From Clostridiales bacterium (GTDB lineage: Bacteria; Bacillota; Clostridia; Christensenellales; Aristaeellaceae): a stretch of 64,000 nucleotides of DNA. The notes under the pieces are model-generated. The model saw nothing but the letters and a program-made list of their open reading frames with translations. It was not told the origin of the DNA and made no database searches. The stretch spans positions 496,001-560,000 of the forward strand of contig SVGY01000001.1 of the NCBI GenBank assembly GCA_015056145.1. The letters are read 5' to 3'. The position numbers and the translations under genes are program-made. Shown here in pieces: positions 43,518 to 50,905 of this stretch; within the stretch, counting starts at the first letter, position 1; each line of letters begins with the position of its first letter.

Positions 43518-43817
43518 TTATTTGCCTCTTATCCACAATGTCTGATCCACATCAACATTTCCATACTCATCATATGCAACAGGATAATCCGTCGTCGCCA
43601 GCACTTCCTCATCATTTGCGGAATTTCTCAATTCAATGGTTTTTTGCACATCGATGTTTCCTTCGTCGTCTAACACCACAGGATAATTGGTAGTTGCCAG
43701 CAAGTGTTCCGCCGTGTTTTCATCAGTGGTTTCCTGAAAGGTTATGCCATAAGCAGCCGTTGAAACAATCAAGCTTAAGCATAGGAGCAGCGCAGCATAA
43801 AAGACGTTTTTCTTCAT
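43518..43817 (-). CDS. Small secreted protein with two internal repeats
   Basis: A 99-residue exported protein. A signal peptide (MKKN, hydrophobic core) ends near TAAYG. The mature part holds two similar units: LATTNYPVVLDDEGNIDVQK and LATTDYPVAYDEYGNVDVDQ, each followed by T(I/L)xxR. I do not recognise the family. The gene is AT-rich compared with its neighbours. GGAGGG is 9 bases before the ATG. It is monocistronic, and its terminator has been triplicated with two repeat copies. Confidence 0.72.
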   Translation of the reverse strand: MKKNVFYAALLLCLSLIVSTAAYGITFQETTDENTAEHLLATTNYPVVLDDEGNIDVQKTIELRNSANDEEVLATTDYPVAYDEYGNVDVDQTLWIRGK

Positions 43818-43958
43818 TCATTGTCCCTCCTGTCTCAAATCGTTTGAGCAACATTCAATAATATTATCAATACAGCATATAAATTCGTCAATTTTTTCGT
43901 CATACTCCGCAAAACATAGCTATCAATAGTGTTTGTTATGCATTTTATGATAATCTGT

Positions 43959-43964
43959 TATAAT
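43959..43964 (+). promoter_or_regulatory. Candidate -10 box for the polar amino acid importer
   Basis: A consensus TATAAT at 43959-43964 has only a weak TTATGC 17 bases upstream. The 267-base gap (43818-44084) is strongly AT-rich and must hold divergent promoters; a second TATAAC box lies near 44030. No operator stands out. Confidence 0.4.
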
Positions 43965-44084
43965 CCGTTTTGTTTTTTTGTTGTACTTCTCTCTTTTCAA
44001 TGTTTACTTTAGCACACTAATGTGGTAGTATAACGCCGTACCAAATCAAGCGAAGCAATTTCGTGATTTCAGGAGGTTACCGAA

Positions 44085-44897
44085 ATGAAAAAGATTCTTT
44101 CCGTGCTGCTGGTGCTCATGATGCTGCTGCCCATGGCTGCCATGGCTGAAAATACCCAGAAGCTGATCGTCGGTTTCGACGCTGAATTCCCTCCCTTTGG
44201 CTATGTAGCCACTGATGGTGAAGGCGTATACGGCGGCTATGACGGTTTCGACCTGGCCCTTGCCAAAGAGCTCTGCGCCCGCCTTGGCTGGGAATTTGAA
44301 GCTGTACCCATCGACTGGAATTCCAAGGACGCCGAACTGAGCGCCGGCAACATCAACTGCATCTGGAACGGCTTCACCTGCACCGGCCGTGAAGAGCAGT
44401 ACACCTGGTCCGATGCTTATGTGGACAACAGCATCGTTATCGTTGTCAAGGCCGATTCCGGCATCACCTCCTTTGCAGATCTCAACGGTAAGGTCGTCAT
44501 GGCTCAGGCCGGTTCCTCCGCCCTGGATGCCCTCAACGGCAATGCCGACCTGCTCAGCACCATCTCCGTACTGGAGCTGCCCGACTACAACCTGGGCTTT
44601 GTTGAGCTGAACATGGGCACTGTTGATGCCGTGGCTGCCGACCTGGGCGTAGCCACCTACCAGATTTCCGTCAACGAAGGCAATTACATCATCCTGGACG
44701 AAGCCGTCTCCACCGAGCAGTATGCCGTGGGCTTCCTGCTGGGCAACACCGAGCTGCGTGACGCCGTGAACGCCGAACTGCTGAAGATGGCCGAGGACGG
44801 CACCATGATGGCCATCGCCCAGAACTATGTGGACGAAGGCCTGGTTCTGGAAAGCCTTTGCCTGTGCACCGCCGCAGACGAAGCTGCCGCCGAATAA
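44085..44897 (+). CDS. Polar amino acid ABC transporter substrate-binding protein
   Basis: The 270-residue secreted protein has a signal peptide ending near AMAE and the family III binding-protein core LIVGFDAEFPPFGYV, GFDLALAKELCARLGW and GTVDAVAADLGVA. This family binds polar amino acids such as glutamine, cystine or arginine; the ligand cannot be fixed. AGGAGG precedes the ATG. Codon bias suggests high expression. It heads the operon with permease and ATPase. Confidence 0.92.
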   Translation: MKKILSVLLVLMMLLPMAAMAENTQKLIVGFDAEFPPFGYVATDGEGVYGGYDGFDLALAKELCARLGWEFEAVPIDWNSKDAELSAGNINCIWNGFTCTGREEQYTWSDAYVDNSIVIVVKADSGITSFADLNGKVVMAQAGSSALDALNGNADLLSTISVLELPDYNLGFVELNMGTVDAVAADLGVATYQISVNEGNYIILDEAVSTEQYAVGFLLGNTELRDAVNAELLKMAEDGTMMAIAQNYVDEGLVLESLCLCTAADEAAAE

Positions 44898-44923
44898 TTT
44901 CCTTATCCCCGATAAATCAGCCG

Positions 44924-44960
44924 ACGCCCGGCAATGCATCCAAACGATGCTGCCGGGCGT
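44924..44960 (+). promoter_or_regulatory. Hairpin between binding-protein and permease genes
   Basis: ACGCCCGGCA (44924-44933) pairs with TGCCGGGCGT (44951-44960), extended by GCATC/GATGC, with no T run after it. It lies in the same relative place as the hairpin between livJ and livH and probably sets the ratio of binding protein to permease. Confidence 0.6.
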
Positions 44961-45010
44961 AACGGTTGTCTGGAGCTTTTCCACAAATGCTGGCTTAGGA
45001 GAGAAAAAGC

Positions 45011-45688
45011 ATGTCCGTTAGTGTAATGATTCAGGAGCTGTTCAAGGCTTTTGGCAACACGGTTCTCATCTTTGTGCTGACCCTGGCGGGCTCGCTGCCG
45101 CTGGGACTGATCGTATACTTTGGCAGAAAGAGCCGCATCGGCATTATCCGTGGCATCGTGAAGGTGTACATCTCCATCATGCGGGGTACGCCGCTGATGC
45201 TCCAGCTGATGATGGTGTTCTACGGCCCTTCGCTGCTTCTGCCGGTGCTTTTCCCCGGCATGAAGATCACCCTTCCCCGCAACTGGCGCTTTGTGGCCGT
45301 AATCGTTGCCTTTGTCATCAATTACGCCGCTTATTTCTGCGAGATCTTCCGGGCCGGTATCGAATCCATTCCCCAGGGGCAGTACGAAGCGGCGGATGTG
45401 CTGGGTTTCACCAAGAGCCAGACTTTTTTCCGCATCATTCTGCCCCAGATGATCAAACGGGTCATTCCCCCGGTGACCAACGAGGTGATCACCCTGGTGA
45501 AGGATACCAGCCTTTCCTCCGCCATCGGCATGGTGGAAATGTTCACCAAGGCAAAGCAGATCGCCGTTGCGCCACGCTCGCCCGGCATGCTCACCTTTGT
45601 TGCAGCGGCCATTTTCTACTATGTGTTCAACTACACGGTGGCTTTCGTGATGGAACGTATCGAAAAGAAGCTGAACTACTATCGCTGA
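45011..45688 (+). CDS. Polar amino acid ABC transporter permease
   Basis: This 225-residue permease of the His/Glu/Gln/Arg (HEQRo) type has about five membrane segments. The signature [18 protein letters not shown] and the coupling helix [21 protein letters not shown] are clear. It would homodimerise with the ATPase encoded next. AGGAGAG precedes the ATG, 113 bases after the binding-protein gene. Confidence 0.93.
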   Translation: MSVSVMIQELFKAFGNTVLIFVLTLAGSLPLGLIVYFGRKSRIGIIRGIVKVYISIMRGTPLMLQLMMVFYGPSLLLPVLFPGMKITLPRNWRFVAVIVAFVINYAAYFCEIFRAGIESIPQGQYEAADVLGFTKSQTFFRIILPQMIKRVIPPVTNEVITLVKDTSLSSAIGMVEMFTKAKQIAVAPRSPGMLTFVAAAIFYYVFNYTVAFVMERIEKKLNYYR

Positions 45689-45701
45689 GGAGGGCGAAGG
45701 C

Positions 45702-46466
45702 ATGAGCATCCTTACCATGGAACACATTTCAAAATCCTTTGATTCCCTTGAGGTTCTCAGGGATATCTCCCTCAATGTAAACGAGGGGGAAGTGGTATCC
45801 ATCATCGGCCCTTCCGGCTCCGGCAAATCCACGCTTCTTCGCTGCGCCACCCTGCTGGAAAAAGTGGATACCGGCACCATCCGCTATATGGACGACCTGT
45901 ATGCGGTACAGACCAGAGGCGCAAGCAAAGCGGTCTACGCCCCGCCTAAAATGCTCAGGAAGATCAAAAGCTGTTTCGGACTGGTGTTCCAGCAGTTCAA
46001 TCTGTTTCCCCACCACACAGTTTTGAAAAACGTGATGGAAGCGCCTATTCTTGTGCAGAAGCGATCCAAGGAAGAAGTGCGGCTGGAAGCCATGGAGATC
46101 CTCCGCAAAATGGGACTTGAAGATAAGGCCGACGCCTATCCCTGGCAGCTGTCCGGCGGTCAGCAGCAGCGTGTGGGCATCGCCCGGGCGCTGGCACTGA
46201 AACCGGAAATCATCTTTTTTGACGAACCCACCAGCGCCCTTGACCCGGAACTGACCGGCGAGGTGCTGAAGGTAATCCGTCAGCTGGCAGACGAGCACAT
46301 GACCATGGTCATCGTCACCCACGAAATGCCTTTTGCCCGGGCCGTTTCCGACCGCGTCATATTCATGGACGGCGGCGTTGTGGTGGAGGAGGGCACCCCC
46401 GAAGAGGTTTTCGACAATCCCCAGGCAGAACGAACCAGGCAATTTCTGCGAAACTACCAGCAATAA
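45702..46466 (+). CDS. Polar amino acid ABC transporter ATPase
   Basis: The 254-residue ATPase has Walker [10 protein letters not shown], signature LSGGQQQR, Walker [15 protein letters not shown] and switch VTHEMPFA. A small insert after [13 protein letters not shown] (about residues 65-85) is longer than in GlnQ. It follows the permease by 13 bases with a GGAGGGC site and ends the operon. Confidence 0.93.
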   Translation: MSILTMEHISKSFDSLEVLRDISLNVNEGEVVSIIGPSGSGKSTLLRCATLLEKVDTGTIRYMDDLYAVQTRGASKAVYAPPKMLRKIKSCFGLVFQQFNLFPHHTVLKNVMEAPILVQKRSKEEVRLEAMEILRKMGLEDKADAYPWQLSGGQQQRVGIARALALKPEIIFFDEPTSALDPELTGEVLKVIRQLADEHMTMVIVTHEMPFARAVSDRVIFMDGGVVVEEGTPEEVFDNPQAERTRQFLRNYQQ

Positions 46467-46474
46467 CCCCCGCA

Positions 46475-46511
46475 GGCTCTGGCAGATCAACCCATCTGCC
46501 GGAGCCTTTAT
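46475..46511 (+). terminator. Terminator of the polar amino acid importer
   Basis: GGCTCTGGCAGAT (46475-46487) pairs with ATCTGCCGGAGCC (46494-46506), followed by TTTATTC. Confidence 0.82.
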
Positions 46512-46513
46512 TC

Positions 46514-46542
46514 TTGACAACAAAAGGCGCTTATGCTACATT
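46514..46542 (+). promoter_or_regulatory. Promoter of the flavoprotein gene
   Basis: TTGACA (46514-46519) and TACATT (46537-46542) are 17 bases apart, directly after the importer terminator. Confidence 0.7.
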
Positions 46543-46571
46543 ATTGCGAAAAAATACAGGAGGGCACAGGA

Positions 46572-47111
46572 ATGAAAGCTTTGATCATGAATTGCAGCCC
46601 CGTAAGAAATGGCGCAACCGCTGAAATTGCCGCACTGGTTTCCAAAAATCTGGCAGAAAGATACGAGGTTCAGCGGGTGTGCATTGATGATTTTGATATT
46701 GGCTTCTGCAAGGGATGCAGAACCTGCCACCAAACTGCAAGTTGCATACAGCAGGATGATATGGAACAACTGATGAATCTGTACCGTCAGGCCGACGTCA
46801 TCGTTTCCGTATCGCCCTCCTACTGGGCAGATATTCCCGGCCAGTTCAAGGCCTTCATCGACCGGTGTACCCCCTGGTGCAATACCCACGAACCCCATGC
46901 AACCATCGGCTCTGGAAAAAATGGCTTCGTCATCGCTCTGAGAACTGGCCCCGGCATGAAAGAATGTGAGCGCATCATCGGCAGCATTGAACATTTTTAC
47001 GGCCATATGGAGATCCAATGCTGCGGCAGTCTTGGCCTGTGCTCCGTGGAAAACCGAAAGGACGCCGCCGGAAGAAAAGCGGAAATCAATCAGTTCTGTA
47101 TGGGAATTTGA
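46572..47111 (+). CDS. NADPH-dependent FMN reductase-like flavoprotein
   Basis: The 179-residue flavodoxin-fold protein starts KALIMNCSPVRNGATAEIA, the FMN phosphate loop. The cysteine-containing GCRTCHQTASCIQQDDM matches the iron-sulfur flavoprotein/FMN reductase group, though a full Fe-S ligand set is not clear. PSYWADIPGQFKAFIDR is also typical. It would transfer electrons between NAD(P)H and unknown acceptors. AGGAGGG precedes the ATG at 46572. Confidence 0.87.
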   Translation: MKALIMNCSPVRNGATAEIAALVSKNLAERYEVQRVCIDDFDIGFCKGCRTCHQTASCIQQDDMEQLMNLYRQADVIVSVSPSYWADIPGQFKAFIDRCTPWCNTHEPHATIGSGKNGFVIALRTGPGMKECERIIGSIEHFYGHMEIQCCGSLGLCSVENRKDAAGRKAEINQFCMGI

Positions 47112-47196
47112 CGTTCCTTTCGGGTTCCTTCCTTTACAAAGGGCATCGGCTCTGATAAAATAACAGTGTAAAAGCATAAGAACTGAGGCGATAGAA

Positions 47197-47730
47197 ATGA
47201 GTAACATCTGGCATGACATTTCCCCTTCCCGCATCACCAGAAACGACTTCATTGCCGTCATCGAAATCGAGAAGGGCAGCAAGAAAAAATATGAGCTGGA
47301 CAAGGAAACGGGCCATCTCATCCTGGACCGGATCCTTTACACTTCCACCCACTACCCGGCCAATTACGGCCTCATTCCCCGTACCTATGCCGACGATGGC
47401 GATCCTCTGGACGTGCTGCTGCTTTGCAGCGAGGTAATCCAGCCCCTGAGCCTTGTGCGCTGCTATCCCATCGGCGTTATTACCATGAAGGATCAAGGCC
47501 GCCTGGACGAAAAGATCATCGCCATTCCCTTCCAGGACCCCACCTACAACACCTACCATGACGTCAGTGAATTGCCCGCCCACATTTTCCAGGAAATGAG
47601 CCACTTCTTCTCCGTATACAAAAATCTGGAGGGCAAGGAAACCGTGGTGGATGAGCTGGCCGGCGCAGATGCCGCCAAAGAGGTCATCCAGAAATGCCTG
47701 GATGCATACATAGAAAAATTCTGCCGCTGA
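47197..47730 (+). CDS. ppa: Inorganic pyrophosphatase (family I)
   Basis: The 177-residue enzyme shows EIEKGSKKKYELDKETG, HYPANYGLIPRTYADDGDPLD-type metal ligands (in DDGDPLDVL) and KDQGRLDEKIIAIP. It hydrolyses pyrophosphate and drives biosynthesis. GAGGCGAT precedes the ATG. It is followed by a strong hairpin shared with nrdR. Confidence 0.95.
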   Translation: MSNIWHDISPSRITRNDFIAVIEIEKGSKKKYELDKETGHLILDRILYTSTHYPANYGLIPRTYADDGDPLDVLLLCSEVIQPLSLVRCYPIGVITMKDQGRLDEKIIAIPFQDPTYNTYHDVSELPAHIFQEMSHFFSVYKNLEGKETVVDELAGADAAKEVIQKCLDAYIEKFCR

Positions 47731-47769
47731 GCGTGACAGCTTCCCTTTGGTCGTTTTGCAAAAAAGAAC

Positions 47770-47806
47770 AGGCCTGCTGCAAAAATCCATGTTGCAGCAG
47801 GCCTGC
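47770..47806. terminator. Bidirectional terminator between ppa and nrdR
   Basis: CAGGCCTGCTGCAA (47770-47783) pairs perfectly with TTGCAGCAGGCCTG (47793-47806). The T run is on the minus side, so it serves nrdR best. Confidence 0.85.
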
Positions 47807-47820
47807 TTGCATTCCAAAGT

Positions 47821-48288
47821 TTATTTTCCAGCCTTGTTTTCCTTCACAAGCTTGTTGAGCTCGTCCATAAAGCTGGATACATCCGTAAACTGGCGGTACA
47901 CCGAGGCAAAACGCACATAGGCCACTTCGTCCAGCACCTTCAGCTCGTCCATCACCGCTTCGCCGATACGGCGGGAGGAAATCTCCGCTTCTCCGCAGGA
48001 GTTGACCAGTTTCTCGACCTTTTCCACAATATTGTCGATCTCCGTCATGCTGATGGGGCGCTTCTGGCAGGCATGCACCAAGCCCTGCTTTATTTTGGTG
48101 GCGCTGAAGGGCTCGCGGCGCATATCCTTTTTCACCACCATAATTGGGGAGGTTTCGATTTTTTCATAGGTGGTAAATCGTCTGCCGCAACGCAGGCATT
48201 CCCGGCGACGCCGGATAGAGCTTCCTTCCTCCGTAGGACGGCTGTCGATCACCTTGCTGTCCGAATACCCGCAATACTGGCATCTCAT
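47821..48288 (-). CDS. nrdR: Transcriptional repressor NrdR
   Basis: This 155-residue repressor of ribonucleotide reductase genes has the zinc ribbon CQYCGYSDS...CLRCGRRF at residues 3-36 and an ATP-cone domain (about 48-138) starting VVKKDMRREPFS. It senses dATP/ATP. No nrd genes are in the window. Confidence 0.96.
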   Translation of the reverse strand: MRCQYCGYSDSKVIDSRPTEEGSSIRRRRECLRCGRRFTTYEKIETSPIMVVKKDMRREPFSATKIKQGLVHACQKRPISMTEIDNIVEKVEKLVNSCGEAEISSRRIGEAVMDELKVLDEVAYVRFASVYRQFTDVSSFMDELNKLVKENKAGK

Positions 48289-48329
48289 GGTTTCTTCTCC
48301 CCTTTGGCTGATGTATGAAATCTTTATGA

Positions 48330-48358
48330 ATTATAGCAAATAAACCGTAACAATTCAA
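48330..48358 (-). promoter_or_regulatory. nrdR promoter
   Basis: On the minus strand TTGAAT (48353-48358) and TATAAT (48330-48335) are 17 bases apart. Confidence 0.65.
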
Positions 48359-48430
48359 TAGCTTTTTCAAAAAATTTTCCACATGTACGCCGTTGGTTTT
48401 CCACATCCTTATGTGAACAACCTTTCATCC

Positions 48431-48706
48431 TCAGCTTTCTATCCAGCAGCTTTGCCCGCAGTAGCCGTTTTCCTGTTTTGTTGCAACAAGAATCACATCA
48501 TCGCCAATGCGCTGGATATCCTCCCAGGGGATCACCAAACCGCATTTTTCGCCCCGGAGCGACTGCAGAAAGCTGGTATCCGCCGGCACCACGATGGCCG
48601 TTATTCTGCTGTTTTCCACATGAAATTCCAAATCCATTACCTTGCCCAGCCGTTTGCCGCTGTGCACATCGATCACCTCTTTGGTGCGCAGTTCCGATAG
48701 CGTCAC
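48431..48706 (-). CDS. YlmC/YmxH family PRC-barrel-like protein
   Basis: The 91-residue protein starts LSELRTKEVIDVHSGKRLGKVMDLEF, the PRC-barrel fold typical of the YlmC/YmxH sporulation-associated family of Bacillota, and contains VIPWEDIQRIGDDVILV. The start is GTG at 48706 after GGGGGCGG. Its molecular role is unknown. The two MBL/repeat features lie upstream. Confidence 0.87.
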   Translation of the reverse strand: MTLSELRTKEVIDVHSGKRLGKVMDLEFHVENSRITAIVVPADTSFLQSLRGEKCGLVIPWEDIQRIGDDVILVATKQENGYCGQSCWIES

Positions 48707-48776
48707 CGTTCATCCGCCCCCTTCCCTGATGCAGATAAGCATATTCTCCCTCCTTGCAAAAAATGAGCACAAAAAA

Positions 48777-48796
48777 GGGGAAGGTTTCCCTTCCCC
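48777..48796 (-). terminator. Terminator hairpin, distal copy (locus D)
   Basis: GGGGAAGG and CCTTCCCC form an 8-base-pair stem with a TTTC loop. On minus it is followed by TTTTTT, so this copy has the complete terminator form. Confidence 0.8.
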
Positions 48797-48797
48797 G

Positions 48798-48961
48798 CTG
48801 GCTGTCAAAAAATGCGCAGGGTGCAGGGGGATCATCCCCCTGCCGGGTGTGGGCAGAGCCCACATTCCTTGTGCCGCAGCACTTTCAAGAAAGCACAGCG
48901 AGCACCGAAGGTGCAAGATTTGCGGCTTTGACTGACAAGAATGAGGTTTTTCGACAAGCTG
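48798..48961 (-). repeat. 164-base terminator-associated structured repeat, copy D
   Basis: This is the fourth copy, with the same ends, length and five internal stem-loops as A-C. It lies between two 20-base GC-rich hairpins belonging to the metallo-beta-lactamase-fold gene that ends at 48995. It has the same orientation relative to that gene as the other copies have to theirs. Confidence 0.9.
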
Positions 48962-48962
48962 A

Positions 48963-48982
48963 GGGGAAGGTTTCCTTTCCCC
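48963..48982 (-). terminator. Terminator hairpin, proximal copy (locus D)
   Basis: The hairpin GGGGAAGGTTTCCTTTCCCC differs at one base from the distal copy (a C to T change that leaves a G-T pair). On minus it runs straight into the repeat and has no T run. Confidence 0.72.
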
Positions 48983-48994
48983 GGTGTGCCTTAT

Positions 48995-49750
48995 TTACAG
49001 TTTGTCTTCCGTATAGACAAGGCCGATGTTTTCCTCGTCACAGATGGGATGATAGAGGCATTCCCCATGGAAATACTGATAGGGACGGTCGTTTTCCCGA
49101 TGGCCTGCAAGCAGCTCCTTGCATCCGCAGAGCAGTTTATCCACCAGATCGGCCTTCACCAGCCCCTTGGCATGGCCGTGGAGCACATAGTCAAAATCCT
49201 TTCCGAAATTCGCTTTCAGATCGGTCAGCGTGTCCCTGTATGTTGCAATGGACAGGCTGTGATCCAGCTGCATCCACGGCGCCAGCAGCACCCCGTCGCC
49301 GGAAAACAGCACCCGGTTATCCCGGTCAAGGAAACCCACCGAACCTGCGGTATGCCCTTTCAGATCCACCACTTCCAGCTTCGTACCACCCAGGTCGAAT
49401 ATCTGCCCGATGCAGAGATGCCGGAACTTGCCAGGCTTCAGGCCCGCCCGTTCCATCTCCTCACGCATCCAGCCGTAGTGTTCCTGCGCCAGCGTCTCAT
49501 CCGCAGGGTGGATCCACATTTCATCAAAGAAATAGTTGCCCTGAATATGATCCCCGTGGCCGTGGGTATTGACCACTACCAAGGGCAGATCCGTCAAAGT
49601 GCGCACCACATCCTGCAGGTTTTCCGCACCGTTGAGCGTATCGATAACAAGGGCCTTTTCCTTGCCCAGCACCACATAGCAGGTGCTTTCCCCCGCATCG
49701 TCTATGAGCCATACATTATCCAACACTTTTGTAAAAATCGCTCTGTACAT
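48995..49750 (-). CDS. Metallo-beta-lactamase-fold hydrolase
   Basis: The 251-residue protein has the metal motif THGHGDH (HxHxDH), a further GHTAGSVGF histidine, the bridging aspartate in LFSGDGVL and a late LHGHAKG histidine. This is the general glyoxalase II-like fold; the substrate is unknown. The ATG at 49750 follows GGAAAGG. Its terminator carries the structured repeat. Confidence 0.88.
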   Translation of the reverse strand: MYRAIFTKVLDNVWLIDDAGESTCYVVLGKEKALVIDTLNGAENLQDVVRTLTDLPLVVVNTHGHGDHIQGNYFFDEMWIHPADETLAQEHYGWMREEMERAGLKPGKFRHLCIGQIFDLGGTKLEVVDLKGHTAGSVGFLDRDNRVLFSGDGVLLAPWMQLDHSLSIATYRDTLTDLKANFGKDFDYVLHGHAKGLVKADLVDKLLCGCKELLAGHRENDRPYQYFHGECLYHPICDEENIGLVYTEDKL

Positions 49751-49844
49751 TTTCGTTTTCCTTTCCGGGCAGGGCCCGTTTTTCTGATGATGCAACCGTG
49801 CTTCCATTGTATCATGTTCCTCTGCCCTTCACAATGTTTTTCCC

Positions 49845-49873
49845 TTGCAGCACAGCCCGCTTCGTGCTAATAT
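49845..49873 (+). promoter_or_regulatory. Promoter of the esterase/WG-repeat operon
   Basis: TTGCAG (49845-49850) and TAATAT (49868-49873) are 17 bases apart, about 30 bases before the esterase start. Confidence 0.6.
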
Positions 49874-49906
49874 GAACAAAAACCTGTGTTAGGGAGGAGA
49901 AACCAC

Positions 49907-50905
49907 ATGACTCTTGATAAAACGCTTTATCCCTGGGCAGATGCCATGAGCGACGACATGACCGTAGGCACGGATTCCGGCTACCCTACCGGCGCCTATC
50001 TTGATCTGTTTGAAGAGCGCACCTTTGCCGCCATCGACGAAACCGTCGGCGACCTGCGCTACTATGTGTACGACCCCACCCTTAATGGCATGCCCCGGGA
50101 CAGGAAGTACCCCGTCATATTCGGCCTGCACGGTGCAGGCAATGCGCTTGCGGGCAAAGTGGCAGTGAATTATGCCGGCATGGAGATGTTTGCCTCCCCC
50201 GAATACCAGCAGCGTATCGGCGGCGCATACATCGTCTGCCCTCTGGCCAACGAATACGAAGGCGAGGGCGGCAAAACCGCCATGACCTGGATGACCATAA
50301 AGGCTCCCGGCGACCTTTCAGAATATTCCGCAAAGCTGCAATCGCTGGTGGAAGGCTACCGCCATCAGGATTCCTTTGTTGCCCGCATTGTGGGCGCAGA
50401 ATCCGTATACACCGCCTCCCTGCTAAAATTGCTTGAAGAAGCCCGGGCCAGCTTTACCTGCGCCGGAAAAACCCTGCTCACCGGTTCCTCTGCCGGCGGA
50501 TATGCCTCCTGGCGGCTTCTGAATGCTGCCATGGATCGTTTTGATGCGGCTATTCTCATGGCCCCGGCCTACCTGCCTTCCGAAAAGCTTCTGGAACGCC
50601 TTGAAGCCAGAGGCATTCCCGTGCTGCTTTGCCATGCAAGGCACGACGAGGTGATCCCCTTTGACCTTACCATCCGTCCGCATCTGGAGCGCTATGCTGC
50701 CATGGCCAACGTACAAACTTTCCTGCCGGAGCTGGTATTCAACCGTGACGGAAGCGTTGCCTCCAACATCGCCGGAACCGTCCAGATGGGCCAGCACTGC
50801 ATCAACAATGCCCTGCAGAATGACCTGAAATTTGCGGATGGCAGACTGATGAATCCCGAGCTGCCCGAGGGCGTTACAGGCTGGATGCGGGAGAAGCTTT
50901 CATGA
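49907..50905 (+). CDS. Alpha/beta hydrolase (esterase/PHB depolymerase-like)
   Basis: The 332-residue protein has FGLHGAGN as the oxyanion region, the nucleophile elbow TGSSAGGYASW and a late aspartate in HARHDEVIPFD with a histidine in GQHCINN. It has no signal peptide. It resembles carboxylesterases of the feruloyl-esterase/depolymerase type; the substrate is unknown. GGGAGGAG precedes the ATG at 49907. It overlaps the WG-repeat gene by 4 bases. Confidence 0.83.
   Translation: MTLDKTLYPWADAMSDDMTVGTDSGYPTGAYLDLFEERTFAAIDETVGDLRYYVYDPTLNGMPRDRKYPVIFGLHGAGNALAGKVAVNYAGMEMFASPEYQQRIGGAYIVCPLANEYEGEGGKTAMTWMTIKAPGDLSEYSAKLQSLVEGYRHQDSFVARIVGAESVYTASLLKLLEEARASFTCAGKTLLTGSSAGGYASWRLLNAAMDRFDAAILMAPAYLPSEKLLERLEARGIPVLLCHARHDEVIPFDLTIRPHLERYAAMANVQTFLPELVFNRDGSVASNIAGTVQMGQHCINNALQNDLKFADGRLMNPELPEGVTGWMREKLS

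Noticed and set aside
48361..48420. Two TTTTCCACA sequences that resemble DnaA boxes near nrdR
   Set aside because: Both have a mismatch at a key position, there is no dnaA or dnaN gene and no AT-rich unwinding element; not an origin.
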